Positions 38,710-46,693 of a DNA stretch of 64,000 nucleotides are shown one piece after another; positions within the stretch are counted from its first letter, which is position 1, and every line of letters begins with the position of its first letter. The DNA lies in assembly GCA_963815475.1 (NCBI GenBank), contig CAWFHD010000003.1, forward strand, positions 7,564,001 to 7,628,000. Direction: 5' to 3'. The notes under the pieces are model-generated. The model was not told where the DNA came from and made no database searches. It saw only the letters and a program-made list of their open reading frames with translations. Position numbers and translations under genes: made by a program. The DNA is from Sulfopaludibacter sp963815475 (GTDB taxonomy: Bacteria; Acidobacteriota; Terriglobia; Bryobacterales; Bryobacteraceae).

Positions 38710-39196
38710 TTTTCGGTGGAAGGCGTACGGCTTGGCGGCGCTGGTATTCGCGCTGGATCGAATCACCAAGTGGATCATCGAGTCGAAGGTTTCGTTCACC
38801 GACACATACAAAGTGATTCCCGGCTTTTTCGACATCGTGAACTCGCAGAATCGCGGTGTGGCGTTCGGCATAATGAATGACTCCACGTCGGAGTGGCGGA
38901 CTACGCTGCTTGTGGTCGCTGCCATCGCGGCCGTGGTGGCGGTGAGCGTGGTGTTGTGGAGGGCGCACAACCCGGAACGGCTATTCGTGTGGGGGCTGGC
39001 GCTCATTTTGGGCGGCGCAGTGGGCAACGTGTTTGACCGGATGGTGTGGGGCCGGGTCACGGATTTCCTGGTGTTCTACATCCGCGAATACCAGTGGCCG
39101 GCATTCAACGTGGCCGATTCGGCGATTGTGGTGGGCAGCGGACTGCTGCTGATCGATCAGTTCCGGCCCAAGCGGCAGGCGGCGAATGTTTCCTAA
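38702..39196 (+). CDS. lspA: lipoprotein signal peptidase
   Basis: The 164-residue aspartic peptidase removes signal peptides from prolipoproteins in the inner membrane. Four hydrophobic segments are visible. The catalytic motifs are present: NRGVAFG, GNVFDRMVWG and FNVADSAIV (the two Asp residues form the dyad). The gene overlaps ileS by 8 bp and lgt by 11 bp, so translation is coupled. Confidence 0.95.
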   Translation: MADFRWKAYGLAALVFALDRITKWIIESKVSFTDTYKVIPGFFDIVNSQNRGVAFGIMNDSTSEWRTTLLVVAAIAAVVAVSVVLWRAHNPERLFVWGLALILGGAVGNVFDRMVWGRVTDFLVFYIREYQWPAFNVADSAIVVGSGLLLIDQFRPKRQAANVS

Positions 39197-39983
39197 GCTC
39201 TTTCACATCCCAGTTCTGGATTCGGATCTGCACACTTACGGCGTGCTGGTGGCGCTGGCATTCCTGGTCGCGCTGTGGCTGGTGGGGAGACTGGCCAAGG
39301 AGAACGGTCTCAAGCCGGACGACGTTACCAACCTGGGACTTTACTGCGCGCTCTCTGCGATTGCCGGGGCGAAGGTGATGATGTTCCTGGTGGATGCGCG
39401 CTACTACGCAGGGCATCCCCGCGAGATCCTCTCGATGGAATCGCTGCAAGCCGGCGGCGTATTTTATGGAGGGCTGATCGCGGCGCTGGCGGTCTCGTGG
39501 TGGTACATGCGGAAGACCCATCTGCCGCTGTTCCAGACCGCCGATATCTTCGCGCCGGCGATCGCGCTAGGACACGGTATTGGCCGCATCGGGTGCTTTG
39601 CGGCCGGATGCTGCTGGGGCGGTCAGTGCGACCGTCCGTGGGCGGTGACTTTCACCAGCGAAGAGGCGCACAACCGCGTGGGCGTGCCGCTCGGTGTGCC
39701 GTTGCATCCTACGCAGCTATATGAAGCGATCGGGGAGTTTGTGATTTTCGGGATTCTGTATTGGAAGATTCGGAAGGCGCACGCTCCGGGAGCGATTATC
39801 AGTCTGTACCTGATGCTCTACTCGTCGCTTCGGTTCGTGGTGGAGTTTTTCCGATATCACGAGCAGGGCAATCTGTTCAACGGTCCTCTGGATACGTCGC
39901 AGTGGATTTCGATTGTGCTGTTCGGAATGGGCGCCGCTTACTTCCTTCGGCAGCGAGTGCGCAAGCCTGCAGCGGCGGTCTGA
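39186..39983 (+). CDS. lgt: prolipoprotein diacylglyceryl transferase
   Basis: The 265-residue membrane enzyme transfers diacylglycerol to the lipobox cysteine, the step before LspA. The family signature GHGIGRIGCFAAGCCWG is complete, the HPTQLYEA motif is visible, and about seven hydrophobic segments occur. It overlaps lspA by 11 bp. Several lipoproteins in this window are likely substrates of this pair. Confidence 0.95.
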   Translation: MFPKLFHIPVLDSDLHTYGVLVALAFLVALWLVGRLAKENGLKPDDVTNLGLYCALSAIAGAKVMMFLVDARYYAGHPREILSMESLQAGGVFYGGLIAALAVSWWYMRKTHLPLFQTADIFAPAIALGHGIGRIGCFAAGCCWGGQCDRPWAVTFTSEEAHNRVGVPLGVPLHPTQLYEAIGEFVIFGILYWKIRKAHAPGAIISLYLMLYSSLRFVVEFFRYHEQGNLFNGPLDTSQWISIVLFGMGAAYFLRQRVRKPAAAV

Positions 39984-39989
39984 TCGCCA

Positions 39990-40781
39990 ATGTCGATTCC
40001 GTACTACCACATCGATTCCTTCGCGAGCGAACTCTTCGCGGGGAATCCCGCCGGTGTGTGCTTCCTTCCGACGTTTCCCGTCGATGCCGTCATGCAGAAA
40101 ATCGCAGCGGAGAACCGTCATAGCGAAACTGCTTTTGTGGTTGCGCGCGATGATGGCGATTTCGACCTGCGTTGGTTTACTCCGATAGTGGAGGATGAGC
40201 TGTGCGGGCATGCAACCTTGGCGTCGGCGTATTCTCTTTCGTTGCGCGGTCATGACACCTGGCCGGTTCGCTTTCATACTGTCAGTGGCTTATTGACGGT
40301 CAACCGTGATGGCGAAGGGTTTGAGATGGAGTTCCCCGCATGGCGAGCGGCGCCGTGTGAAGTCCCGACCGGGTTGCTCGACGCGCTGGGACTGGAAACC
40401 GCGGAAGTCCTGCGCGATCCCCGCGACTTTCTCATTGTCGTGAAGCACGCCGAGGTAGTGAAAGAACTCCAGCCCAACATGGCGGAGTTGGCCAAAATCT
40501 CGATGGGCCGCGGCGGAGCCATCATTACAGCGGCCGGACAGAATGACGTCGATTACGTCTGCCGGTTCTTCGCTCCGTCCGAGGGGATCGACGAAGATCC
40601 TGCCACCGGATCGATTCACTGCTCATTGGTTCCCTACTGGGCAGAGCGCACCGGCAAGCACTCCTTTCGGGTTCAGCAACTCAGTTCCCGTGGCGCCCGA
40701 ATGTGGTGCAGGCTAGCCGGCGACCGCGTCAAGATCGCGGGTGAAGCGAAGCTCTATCTACAAGGGACGATCAACATTTGA
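39990..40781 (+). CDS. PhzF-family isomerase/epimerase
   Basis: The 263-residue product has PhzF landmarks: an N-terminal YYHIDSFASELFAGNPAGV with catalytic-type ENRHSETAF, then the phosphate-like site DELCGHATLA. The C-terminal repeat of the fold shows EDPATGSIHCSL. PhzF relatives act as isomerases or epimerases in secondary metabolism or amino-acid side reactions; the substrate is unknown. It starts 6 bp after lgt and probably shares its transcript. Confidence 0.85.
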   Translation: MSIPYYHIDSFASELFAGNPAGVCFLPTFPVDAVMQKIAAENRHSETAFVVARDDGDFDLRWFTPIVEDELCGHATLASAYSLSLRGHDTWPVRFHTVSGLLTVNRDGEGFEMEFPAWRAAPCEVPTGLLDALGLETAEVLRDPRDFLIVVKHAEVVKELQPNMAELAKISMGRGGAIITAAGQNDVDYVCRFFAPSEGIDEDPATGSIHCSLVPYWAERTGKHSFRVQQLSSRGARMWCRLAGDRVKIAGEAKLYLQGTINI

Positions 40782-40872
40782 CCCAGCGTATTTCTCACTG
40801 GCAAAGGGCCTCGATTACTCCTCTCCAGCCCATCCAGGATGGGTATCGCTCACTCAGCGATTACTCAAGAAT

Positions 40873-40935
40873 AAGTCCATCTGAATCCGTGGCTGATTAT
40901 TTTGGGCCGCGGATGGACACGGATTCACACGGATA
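40873..40935. repeat. dispersed palindromic repeat, copy B
   Basis: Bases 40905-40935 match the left arm of the repeat at 8852-8882 at 27 of 31 positions (GGCCGCGGATGGACAC then CACGGAT). The bases before it, 40873-40894, resemble the right arm (GTCCATCTGAATCCGTGGCT), so the arms are in outward order relative to copy A. A short separate hairpin (CCCATCC/GGATGGG) lies at 40829-40843. Confidence 0.65.
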
Positions 40936-41026
40936 GGAACAAGACTAAGCGATTGGCACGCTCCCGCCAGAACGTCATTCCCCGGAATAAGCTCAAGTCT
41001 GGGTGGAGAACAGATTTCCAAGAGGA

Positions 41027-41449
41027 CTATCCGACGCGCTTACTAAACTCACCGAGGAAAATGCGCAGCTCGTCCCGAACGCGCCGAAACAGCTTAAGGC
41101 GTTCTTGCTCGGAGCCTGTGAGCGCTGCGGGGTCTACAAAATCGTGATGGAGCTTTTCAGCCCTACCGAAGAAGACCGGGCAGGACTCGCGGGCGTTGTC
41201 GCAGACGGTAATCACGTAGTCGAAGTGCTGCCCTTCGAATTCATCGACGTTTTTGGAACGGTGTCCGGAGATGTCAATACCCAATTCACGCATGACGGCA
41301 ATTGCCTCTGGGCGCACGGAACTTGCCTTTGTGCCTGCGCTCTCCACATCGAATCGCTCGCCGGCATCATGCCGCAGTAGCCCTTCCGCCATCTGGCTGC
41401 GCGCGGAATTTCCGGTGCAGAGTATCAGAACCCGTTTCTTATTGCTCAT
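41027..41449 (-). CDS. arsC: arsenate reductase of the low-molecular-weight phosphatase type
   Basis: The 140-residue product begins with the P-loop CTGNSARSQM (catalytic Cys11 to Arg17, C-x5-R). It keeps the family SAGTKAS segment, GIDISGHRSK, and the Asp loop FVDPAALTG. Thioredoxin-linked ArsC enzymes reduce arsenate to arsenite using Cys residues outside the P-loop. One such Cys is in VCDNARESCPVFFG, which fits arsenate reductase rather than tyrosine phosphatase. It overlaps the aquaporin gene by 11 bp. Confidence 0.85.
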   Translation of the reverse strand: MSNKKRVLILCTGNSARSQMAEGLLRHDAGERFDVESAGTKASSVRPEAIAVMRELGIDISGHRSKNVDEFEGQHFDYVITVCDNARESCPVFFGRAEKLHHDFVDPAALTGSEQERLKLFRRVRDELRIFLGEFSKRVG

Positions 41450-42158
41450 AACTCGCCTTCTGTTCGACAGGATGAGAAACCACTACGGCGTCGGCATCCT
41501 TGTCCAGCGAGGGCGCCAGCCAGCGAAACAGGACCGTTGCCGCGGCCGCGCCGGCGACTTGCGCCGCGATAAAACCCGGCGCGTCCATGGGGCGGATTCC
41601 GGCGAAGGTGTCGCTGGCCGATCGCGCGAGAGTCACGACAGGATTCGCGAAGGAGGTTGACGCCGTGAACCAATAAGCCCCGGTGATGTAGGCCCCTACT
41701 GCGAACGGCACAGCGGGCGAGCGCAGGCGCGAACAGCCCCAGATCACGCAAAGCAACCCGAACGTCGCCACAAACTCACTGAACACTTGCGCGCCGCCCG
41801 CCCTGACATGCCGGGATGCGCTGAATACGGCCACACCGAACATCAGGTGCGCCGCCGCCACACCCGCGAAGGCTCCAATGAGCTGCGCAGCCAGGTATCC
41901 CGGAACCTCGCGCCATGGCAACCCTCCTTGCGATGCATCGGCCAGAGTCACGGCGGGATTGAAATGCGCGCCGGAAACCGGCCCGAAGGTGAGGATGAGT
42001 GTCACCAGCATCGCGCCGGTTGCAAGAGTATTGGCAAGCAACGCGATTGCCACATTTCCGCCCGCGAGCCGTTCACCCATGATGCCCGACCCGACGATAG
42101 TGGCTAGCAGAAAGCCGGTGCCGACCGCTTCGGCGATGATGCGCCGCGCCGGTGTCAT
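41439..42158 (-). CDS. aquaporin-family channel linked to arsenate reductase
   Basis: A 239-residue MIP-family channel with six hydrophobic segments. The two half-helix motifs are HFNPAVT and FANPVVT (NPA and an NPV variant). Its overlap with arsC matches arsenic operons where an aquaglyceroporin (AqpS-type) lets arsenite leave the cell down its gradient in place of an ArsB/Acr3 pump. No pump gene or arsR is seen in the window. The NPV variant may widen selectivity; this is inference. Confidence 0.85.
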   Translation of the reverse strand: MTPARRIIAEAVGTGFLLATIVGSGIMGERLAGGNVAIALLANTLATGAMLVTLILTFGPVSGAHFNPAVTLADASQGGLPWREVPGYLAAQLIGAFAGVAAAHLMFGVAVFSASRHVRAGGAQVFSEFVATFGLLCVIWGCSRLRSPAVPFAVGAYITGAYWFTASTSFANPVVTLARSASDTFAGIRPMDAPGFIAAQVAGAAAATVLFRWLAPSLDKDADAVVVSHPVEQKASYEQ

Positions 42159-42472
42159 GAATAGCGACCGGGAGAGCAGCAGGCGACGGGCTTCTTTGCG
42201 CGAACAAAAGCGCCCATGAATTTAGTCGCGAGTTTCGCCGCCATGGTTCCATAATTCTACGTTTATGGAAGTATGGAAGTCAAGATCGCCCGTAATTTTA
42301 CGATCATTTCCTGGACATAGTTTGGACGAATGTCCAGACCGCAGCGGGCTCGGAAAATTCGAGTCTCCGGACTCATAACCCCAAAAAATACAGCCCGACT
42401 CCCTCGGCGAGAATCGCTGCCATTGTGAAGTTAATTTTGCGAGGGGCAATAACTAGTAAAGTTTACATCCGC
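42159..42472. promoter_or_regulatory. divergent regulatory region with palindrome upstream of aquaporin-arsC
   Basis: In this 314-base gap the perfect inverted repeat TTCCATAA / TTATGGAA (42247-42254 and 42263-42270, spacer 8) is followed by a further half-site GTATGGAA. It lies about 90-110 bases upstream of the aquaporin start on the minus strand and suits an ArsR-type operator. A 29-codon ORF on the minus strand starts near the palindrome but has no known motif. The rest shows no gene. Confidence 0.55.
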
Positions 42473-43450
42473 ATGCTCGCGACGCGCGGGCTCGCGTGTA
42501 TTCTGGCCGCATCGGTGGGCCTGGTCATGTCCGGTCAACAAGGGGTGTCTCCTTCCGGCAGCGCTAATCGCACGGCGGAGGTTTTGTCCGGCTCTTTGCC
42601 GAGCGCCACCACGATTCGCGTGCATTCGGACCTGGTGCTGATTCCGGTGACGGTTACCGACGGCAACGGGAAAGTAGTCACCGGGCTGGATAAGGAGAGC
42701 TTCACGCTCTTCGAAGACCACGCGCAACAGGAGATTACGCACTTTGCCGCCGAGGACGCGCCGGCATCCATCGGCATCGTGTTCGATGCCAGCGACAGCA
42801 TGGAGCCGAAGCTTCGAAAGGCGCGCGAGGCGGTGAATGCAATCCTCAGCAACGCCAATCCCGACGACGAATTCTTCCTGGTGCGCTTCAGCACAAGGGC
42901 CAAACTGGTGGCGCCTATGACGAACGACCCCGCTGATATTCGATCCGAGGTTCAGGCACTGCGCCTGGGTGGATCCACAGCCCTGCTGGACGGGGTGCGA
43001 CTGGCGATGACGGAGATGCAGCATGCCAGACATTCGCGCAAAGCGATCATCATCATCTCGGACGGCGAAGACAATTCCAGCCGTTGGACTGTAAGCGAGT
43101 TGAAGTCAGCCGTGCGCGAACAGGACATTCTGATTTATGCGATCGGCATCACGGACCTGGAAGAGTCCCCCTACCTAAGGCCGCCGCGGCTGACCGGAGT
43201 GGCGTTGCTCGACGAAATCGCCGGTCAGACGGGTGGACGACTGTTCGAGGTCCACAAGGTGAAGCAGTTACCTGATATTGCAGCCAAGATCAGCGGCTGG
43301 CTGCGCAGGCAGTACGTGCTGGGTTACGTGCCCAATGTCACCCTGAAGGATGGGAGCTACCGGAAAGTGGATTTAAAGGTCGCCAGACCGAAGGGATATC
43401 CCAAGCTGCATGCTGTCTGGCGGCAGGGATACTACGCGCCGAAGGAATGA
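42473..43450 (+). CDS. secreted VWFA-related acidobacterial protein
   Basis: About 325 residues. A signal peptide (MLATRGLACILAASVGLVMSG) is followed by the acidobacterial VWFA lead-in (LVLIPVTVTDGNGKVVTGLD ... FTLFEDHAQQEITHF). A von Willebrand A domain follows with the metal-ion site DASDSM and later TALLDGV and ISDGEDNSS. Such proteins bind divalent metals and partner proteins outside the cell; the ligand is unknown. The ATG at 42473 is preferred for its signal peptide, though a GTG at 42425 remains possible. Confidence 0.82.
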   Translation: MLATRGLACILAASVGLVMSGQQGVSPSGSANRTAEVLSGSLPSATTIRVHSDLVLIPVTVTDGNGKVVTGLDKESFTLFEDHAQQEITHFAAEDAPASIGIVFDASDSMEPKLRKAREAVNAILSNANPDDEFFLVRFSTRAKLVAPMTNDPADIRSEVQALRLGGSTALLDGVRLAMTEMQHARHSRKAIIIISDGEDNSSRWTVSELKSAVREQDILIYAIGITDLEESPYLRPPRLTGVALLDEIAGQTGGRLFEVHKVKQLPDIAAKISGWLRRQYVLGYVPNVTLKDGSYRKVDLKVARPKGYPKLHAVWRQGYYAPKE

Positions 43451-43470
43451 TTGTTAGGCTTCGCTCGGCT

Positions 43471-44058
43471 TCACTGCGCAAGCTTGAATTCCAGGTTCCT
43501 CTCGTGGTTGAGTTTTACCGAGAGGTCGAGGTCGACCAGATCGAGACGTATCTGAACATGAGCGCCTTGGCGGGTCAGAAAGTGCAGCATCAACCCGTCG
43601 CTCCAATAGACGGTCGCAAAAAGAACAGTGTGGTCCTTCAGTGCGATGGAGTAGGCCGGCCCGCTTAGCTCGGTTTGGTCCGGGGCCGGTTTTGCGGCGG
43701 GTAAAGGCGCCGCTGCCGATTTCAGACGTTCGGTGATTACGCCGATCACCTGTGCGTTCGCTGCCGCCTGTTGGGCGGCAGCCAGGGAGGCCTCATAATC
43801 GTAGTCGAGTTTCGCCTGGCGCATGACGGAGAGCAGATTGTACTGGATTTGGCGCAAATCGGAAACCACAGGGTCGACAGGCGCGACCGAGCCCGGAGGC
43901 GGAGGACCGATGAAGCGATAGTTCTGCATCATCCAGGCGTCGTGTGGCTCGGATGCGTGCTCGTGGCACTCGTGATGCTTTGCCGTTAGCGTGTTCACCG
44001 ACAGGCTCGCTGCTAACACTGCGTACGCAACAGCACAAATGCGCGTGTTCCCAGGCAT
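43471..44058 (-). CDS. small secreted protein of unknown function with His/Cys-rich N-terminus
   Basis: From the ATG at 44058, which has a GGGAGG 5-6 bases upstream, the 195-residue product starts with a signal peptide (ICAVAYAVLAASLSVNTLTA). A cluster KHHECHEHASEPHD follows that could bind metal, then a helical middle (YEASLAAAQQAAANAQVIGV). The beta-rich C-terminus ends in LVDLDLSVKLNHERNLEF. The frame extends to 44184 but without a leader. It is convergent with the VWFA gene, 20 bp apart. No family is recognised. Confidence 0.65.
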   Translation of the reverse strand: MPGNTRICAVAYAVLAASLSVNTLTAKHHECHEHASEPHDAWMMQNYRFIGPPPPGSVAPVDPVVSDLRQIQYNLLSVMRQAKLDYDYEASLAAAQQAAANAQVIGVITERLKSAAAPLPAAKPAPDQTELSGPAYSIALKDHTVLFATVYWSDGLMLHFLTRQGAHVQIRLDLVDLDLSVKLNHERNLEFKLAQ

Positions 44059-44113
44059 TGGAAACCTCCCACTGATGAAGATGAGAATCCCCGGCGAGTC
44101 GGCGGAAAGAAAG

Positions 44114-44509
44114 TTAAGCCTTCCCTGGCCCCGCAATTGATTTTTTCGCCGACGCGGCAATCCCCGCGGCACGCAGTTTCGCAATCCGGCTAATGAGCTT
44201 CCCGGGAGCCGGTTTGGTTAGCGGGAAATGGATGGTCCCTTTTCGCAACTCATAGCCCCTGAGCTCATCCTCCAGTTCCTTGAAGAACGTTCCCGATGCG
44301 GCAAACAGGGAATAGTGTTCCTTGAAGCCCGCGAAGTACAGCATGGGTTTCCCATGCAGCTTGTATCCGGGCATTCCATAGCCGATGACCTCCACTGCTT
44401 CCGGAACGGCCTTCCGAATCGCGGCGCGCACTTTTTCCAGTTTTGGCCGCACCGCCTCGGGCTGCGCGGCAATGTACTCGTCGACCGACTGGGGAATGGT
44501 CTGCTTCAT
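44114..44509 (-). CDS. DUF1801/YdhG-like protein
   Basis: A 131-residue protein with family landmarks: SVDEYIAAQPEAVRPKLEKV, EVIGYGMPGYKLHGKPML and the C-terminal GTIHFPLTKPAPGKLI. The family is small and cytoplasmic; some members are linked to iron homeostasis, but biochemistry is largely unknown. It has its own start at 44509 and faces away from the Gfo/Idh/MocA gene. Confidence 0.82.
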   Translation of the reverse strand: MKQTIPQSVDEYIAAQPEAVRPKLEKVRAAIRKAVPEAVEVIGYGMPGYKLHGKPMLYFAGFKEHYSLFAASGTFFKELEDELRGYELRKGTIHFPLTKPAPGKLISRIAKLRAAGIAASAKKSIAGPGKA

Positions 44510-44628
44510 ATCTTCATTCTATGTTTCGGCTTGCGGTTTTTCCTTGCGCTGGGAAGCCAGGATTTTCGGGCCTTGATGTAAAGTCACACCCGTTACTTGA
44601 TACAATTGTCGCGAAAAGGAGTTTCGCG

Positions 44629-46059
44629 TTGTCTGAACCAAAAACTCGCAGGTTTTTCCTCGGAGCACTCACCGCCGCGTCTGCGGTTCGAGTGTGGGGC
44701 GCAAATGACAAGGTCAATGTCGGTATCGTGGGCCTGGGGGGCCGCGGCACTAGCCACCTCAATACTTATACCGGTTTGAGCGAGGCCCAGGTAGTCGGCC
44801 TCTGCGACGTCAACCAGGCCGCACGCGAAAAGGCCCAGGCAACGCTGGCGAGAAAGAACCTGGACAAAGCCAAGGAATTCGAAGATATGCGGCAGATGTT
44901 CGCCGACCCGAAGGTGGAGGCGGTTTCTGTTGCAACTCCGAACCATTGGCATGCGCTCTCCGCAATCTGGGCGATGAAGGCTGGCAAGGACGTCTACGGC
45001 GAAAAGCCCGCTTGCTACAACATCTACGAAGGCATGCGGATGATTCAGGTGCAGCGGGACACCAAGCGCATCATGCAGGTGGGCTCGCAGCATCGAAGCT
45101 GGCCGTTCAAGATCAAGGCGATCACGGCGCTGCAACAGGGTTTGGTCGGCAAGGTCTACATGGCCAAGGCGCTGTGCTATAAGCTGCGCCCGTCAATCGG
45201 CCACACGCCGGATAGCCCTACACCTGCGGGATTGAATTGGGATCTATTTCTGGGCGCGGCGCCGATGCGGCCCTTCAACGAAAAGCGCTTTGCGTACTAC
45301 TGGCACTGGTTCTGGGATACAGGCAACGGCGACATTGGGAACCAGGGTGTGCACGAAACCGGTATTGCGCGCTGGGCGCTGGGCGATCCCATCTGGCCGA
45401 AGACGGTGATGGCGTTTGGCGGCAAGTTCGGAATCGACGACGACACAGAAACACCGAACACGCTCACGGCGGGCTACAGCTACGGTAATGAGCAACTGGT
45501 GGTCGAGGTGCGCGGCAGAATGACCAACGGCGAAGGCGTCCGGCAGGCGCGTGTGGTGACGGCTGGCCCTGCGGGAGGTGGACGTCGTGGACCGGGTGGC
45601 GGGCAGCGGCCCGAAGGCGCGGCTCCGGCAGCAGCGCCTCCGGAGGCTCCGGCGCCGACGCAAGTGGGACCGGCGAGCAATCCGCTCAACGTCGGTGTCG
45701 GCAACCTCTTCTATGGCAGCGAAGGCTGGGCCGCGATGAGCGACCAGGGATTCCAGGCGTACAAGGGCGACTCCAGCGAACTGATCATGGAGGAGCGGTC
45801 GGAGCGTGGCGCCGGCGATCCCACGGGCCTTCACATGCAGAATTTCCTGGCGTGTGTGAGATCGCGCCGTGAGCAGGATCTTCACGATCCAATCACCAAC
45901 GCGGTGCCTAGCTCAGACCTCTGCCATCTGGCGAACATCAGCTACCGCGTGGGCCGCGCCCTGAAGATCGAGCCAGGCGCCACCCCGAAATTCACTGGTG
46001 ACGCCGAGGCGAACAAGATGATCACACGCCCGGTTTATCGCAAGCCGTACGAAGTGTAA
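44629..46059 (+). CDS. Tat-exported Gfo/Idh/MocA-family oxidoreductase
   Basis: The TTG at 44629 is chosen because AAAAGGAG lies 7 bases upstream and the product then starts with a twin-arginine signal (KTRRFFLGALTAASAV). The nucleotide-binding motif VGIVGLGGRGTSHL and the family GEKPACYNIYEGM (EKP) follow; restored length is 476 residues. Such proteins oxidise or reduce sugar derivatives. Tat export means the folded cofactor-loaded enzyme acts in the periplasm. A Gly/Pro/Ala-rich insertion at 45564-45678 interrupts the C-terminal domain. Confidence 0.85.
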   Translation: MSEPKTRRFFLGALTAASAVRVWGANDKVNVGIVGLGGRGTSHLNTYTGLSEAQVVGLCDVNQAAREKAQATLARKNLDKAKEFEDMRQMFADPKVEAVSVATPNHWHALSAIWAMKAGKDVYGEKPACYNIYEGMRMIQVQRDTKRIMQVGSQHRSWPFKIKAITALQQGLVGKVYMAKALCYKLRPSIGHTPDSPTPAGLNWDLFLGAAPMRPFNEKRFAYYWHWFWDTGNGDIGNQGVHETGIARWALGDPIWPKTVMAFGGKFGIDDDTETPNTLTAGYSYGNEQLVVEVRGRMTNGEGVRQARVVTAGPAGGGRRGPGGGQRPEGAAPAAAPPEAPAPTQVGPASNPLNVGVGNLFYGSEGWAAMSDQGFQAYKGDSSELIMEERSERGAGDPTGLHMQNFLACVRSRREQDLHDPITNAVPSSDLCHLANISYRVGRALKIEPGATPKFTGDAEANKMITRPVYRKPYEV

Positions 46060-46076
46060 GCAGGGTTATGAAAACA

Positions 46077-46105
46077 GTTGGCGGGGGCATCCCGTCCCCG
46101 CCAAC
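46077..46105. terminator. hairpin between convergent genes
   Basis: A perfect 10-bp stem (GTTGGCGGGG / CCCCGCCAAC) with a 9-base loop lies between the Gfo/Idh/MocA stop and the DinB-family stop. There is no clear T-run, so it may block both transcripts or act through Rho. Confidence 0.6.
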
Positions 46106-46110
46106 AAACA

Positions 46111-46608
46111 CTACTGCGTGTCGCCGCTGGGCCCGTAGATGCCCGGCACCTTTGCTCCCATCGGCCGCAGATACGCCGAAAGCTGACCGCGATGATGCGC
46201 GCTGTGCTTGACCATGAGGGTCAGATACCCCACACCGGTTAACTGCATCATGCCGAAGAAGTCGATGACTTGGGCCAGTTGTTCCCCCGGGAGATTTCGG
46301 GCTCGCGCGATCGCAGCCGGCAGATTCTCGTCATACCAGACCAGCACGTCCTGCACGCTCTGGACGTTTTCCGGGCGTTTCGGCCCGGGGCCAAATTTAC
46401 CACTGCAAACTCCATCGAGGAAAAACAGTTCGGTACTGGCGAGATGCCAGGCCAGATCCAGCGAGGTCATGCACTTGCCGCTTGGCGAATAACCTTCCTG
46501 TCCGGAAGGGACGGCGGCGATCACGCGCTTGGTGGGATCGCGTTCGTGCTCGTAGTCGGAGAGGATGAAATCGGCGATTACTTTGGCATTCTCGGCAGTC
46601 AGACTCAT
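46111..46608 (-). CDS. DinB-family metalloprotein
   Basis: From the ATG at 46608, with an AAAAGGAG about 7 bases upstream, the 165-residue product has a four-helix pattern. Probable metal-binding histidines are in LDLAWHLASTE and MVKHSAHHRGQL. DinB/YfiT-type proteins often use thiol cofactors or act on toxic compounds; the substrate is unknown. The frame extends to 46668 without family similarity. Confidence 0.8.
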   Translation of the reverse strand: MSLTAENAKVIADFILSDYEHERDPTKRVIAAVPSGQEGYSPSGKCMTSLDLAWHLASTELFFLDGVCSGKFGPGPKRPENVQSVQDVLVWYDENLPAAIARARNLPGEQLAQVIDFFGMMQLTGVGYLTLMVKHSAHHRGQLSAYLRPMGAKVPGIYGPSGDTQ

Positions 46609-46693
46609 GTTGTTTCTCCTTTTAGAATTGCGGGCTGCGGTGGGATTTGGCTTGGGAGCTCGCAGCAAGGGTCAGTATATCTCAAGCCAGCAA

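Noticed and set aside
41003..41380. Plus-strand frame opposite arsC.
   Set aside because: It lies wholly antisense to a well-supported gene and has no motif.
42222..42449. Minus-strand frame in the gap between the aquaporin and VWFA genes.
   Set aside because: It does not resemble ArsR or any known family and overlaps the palindrome; treated as regulatory DNA.
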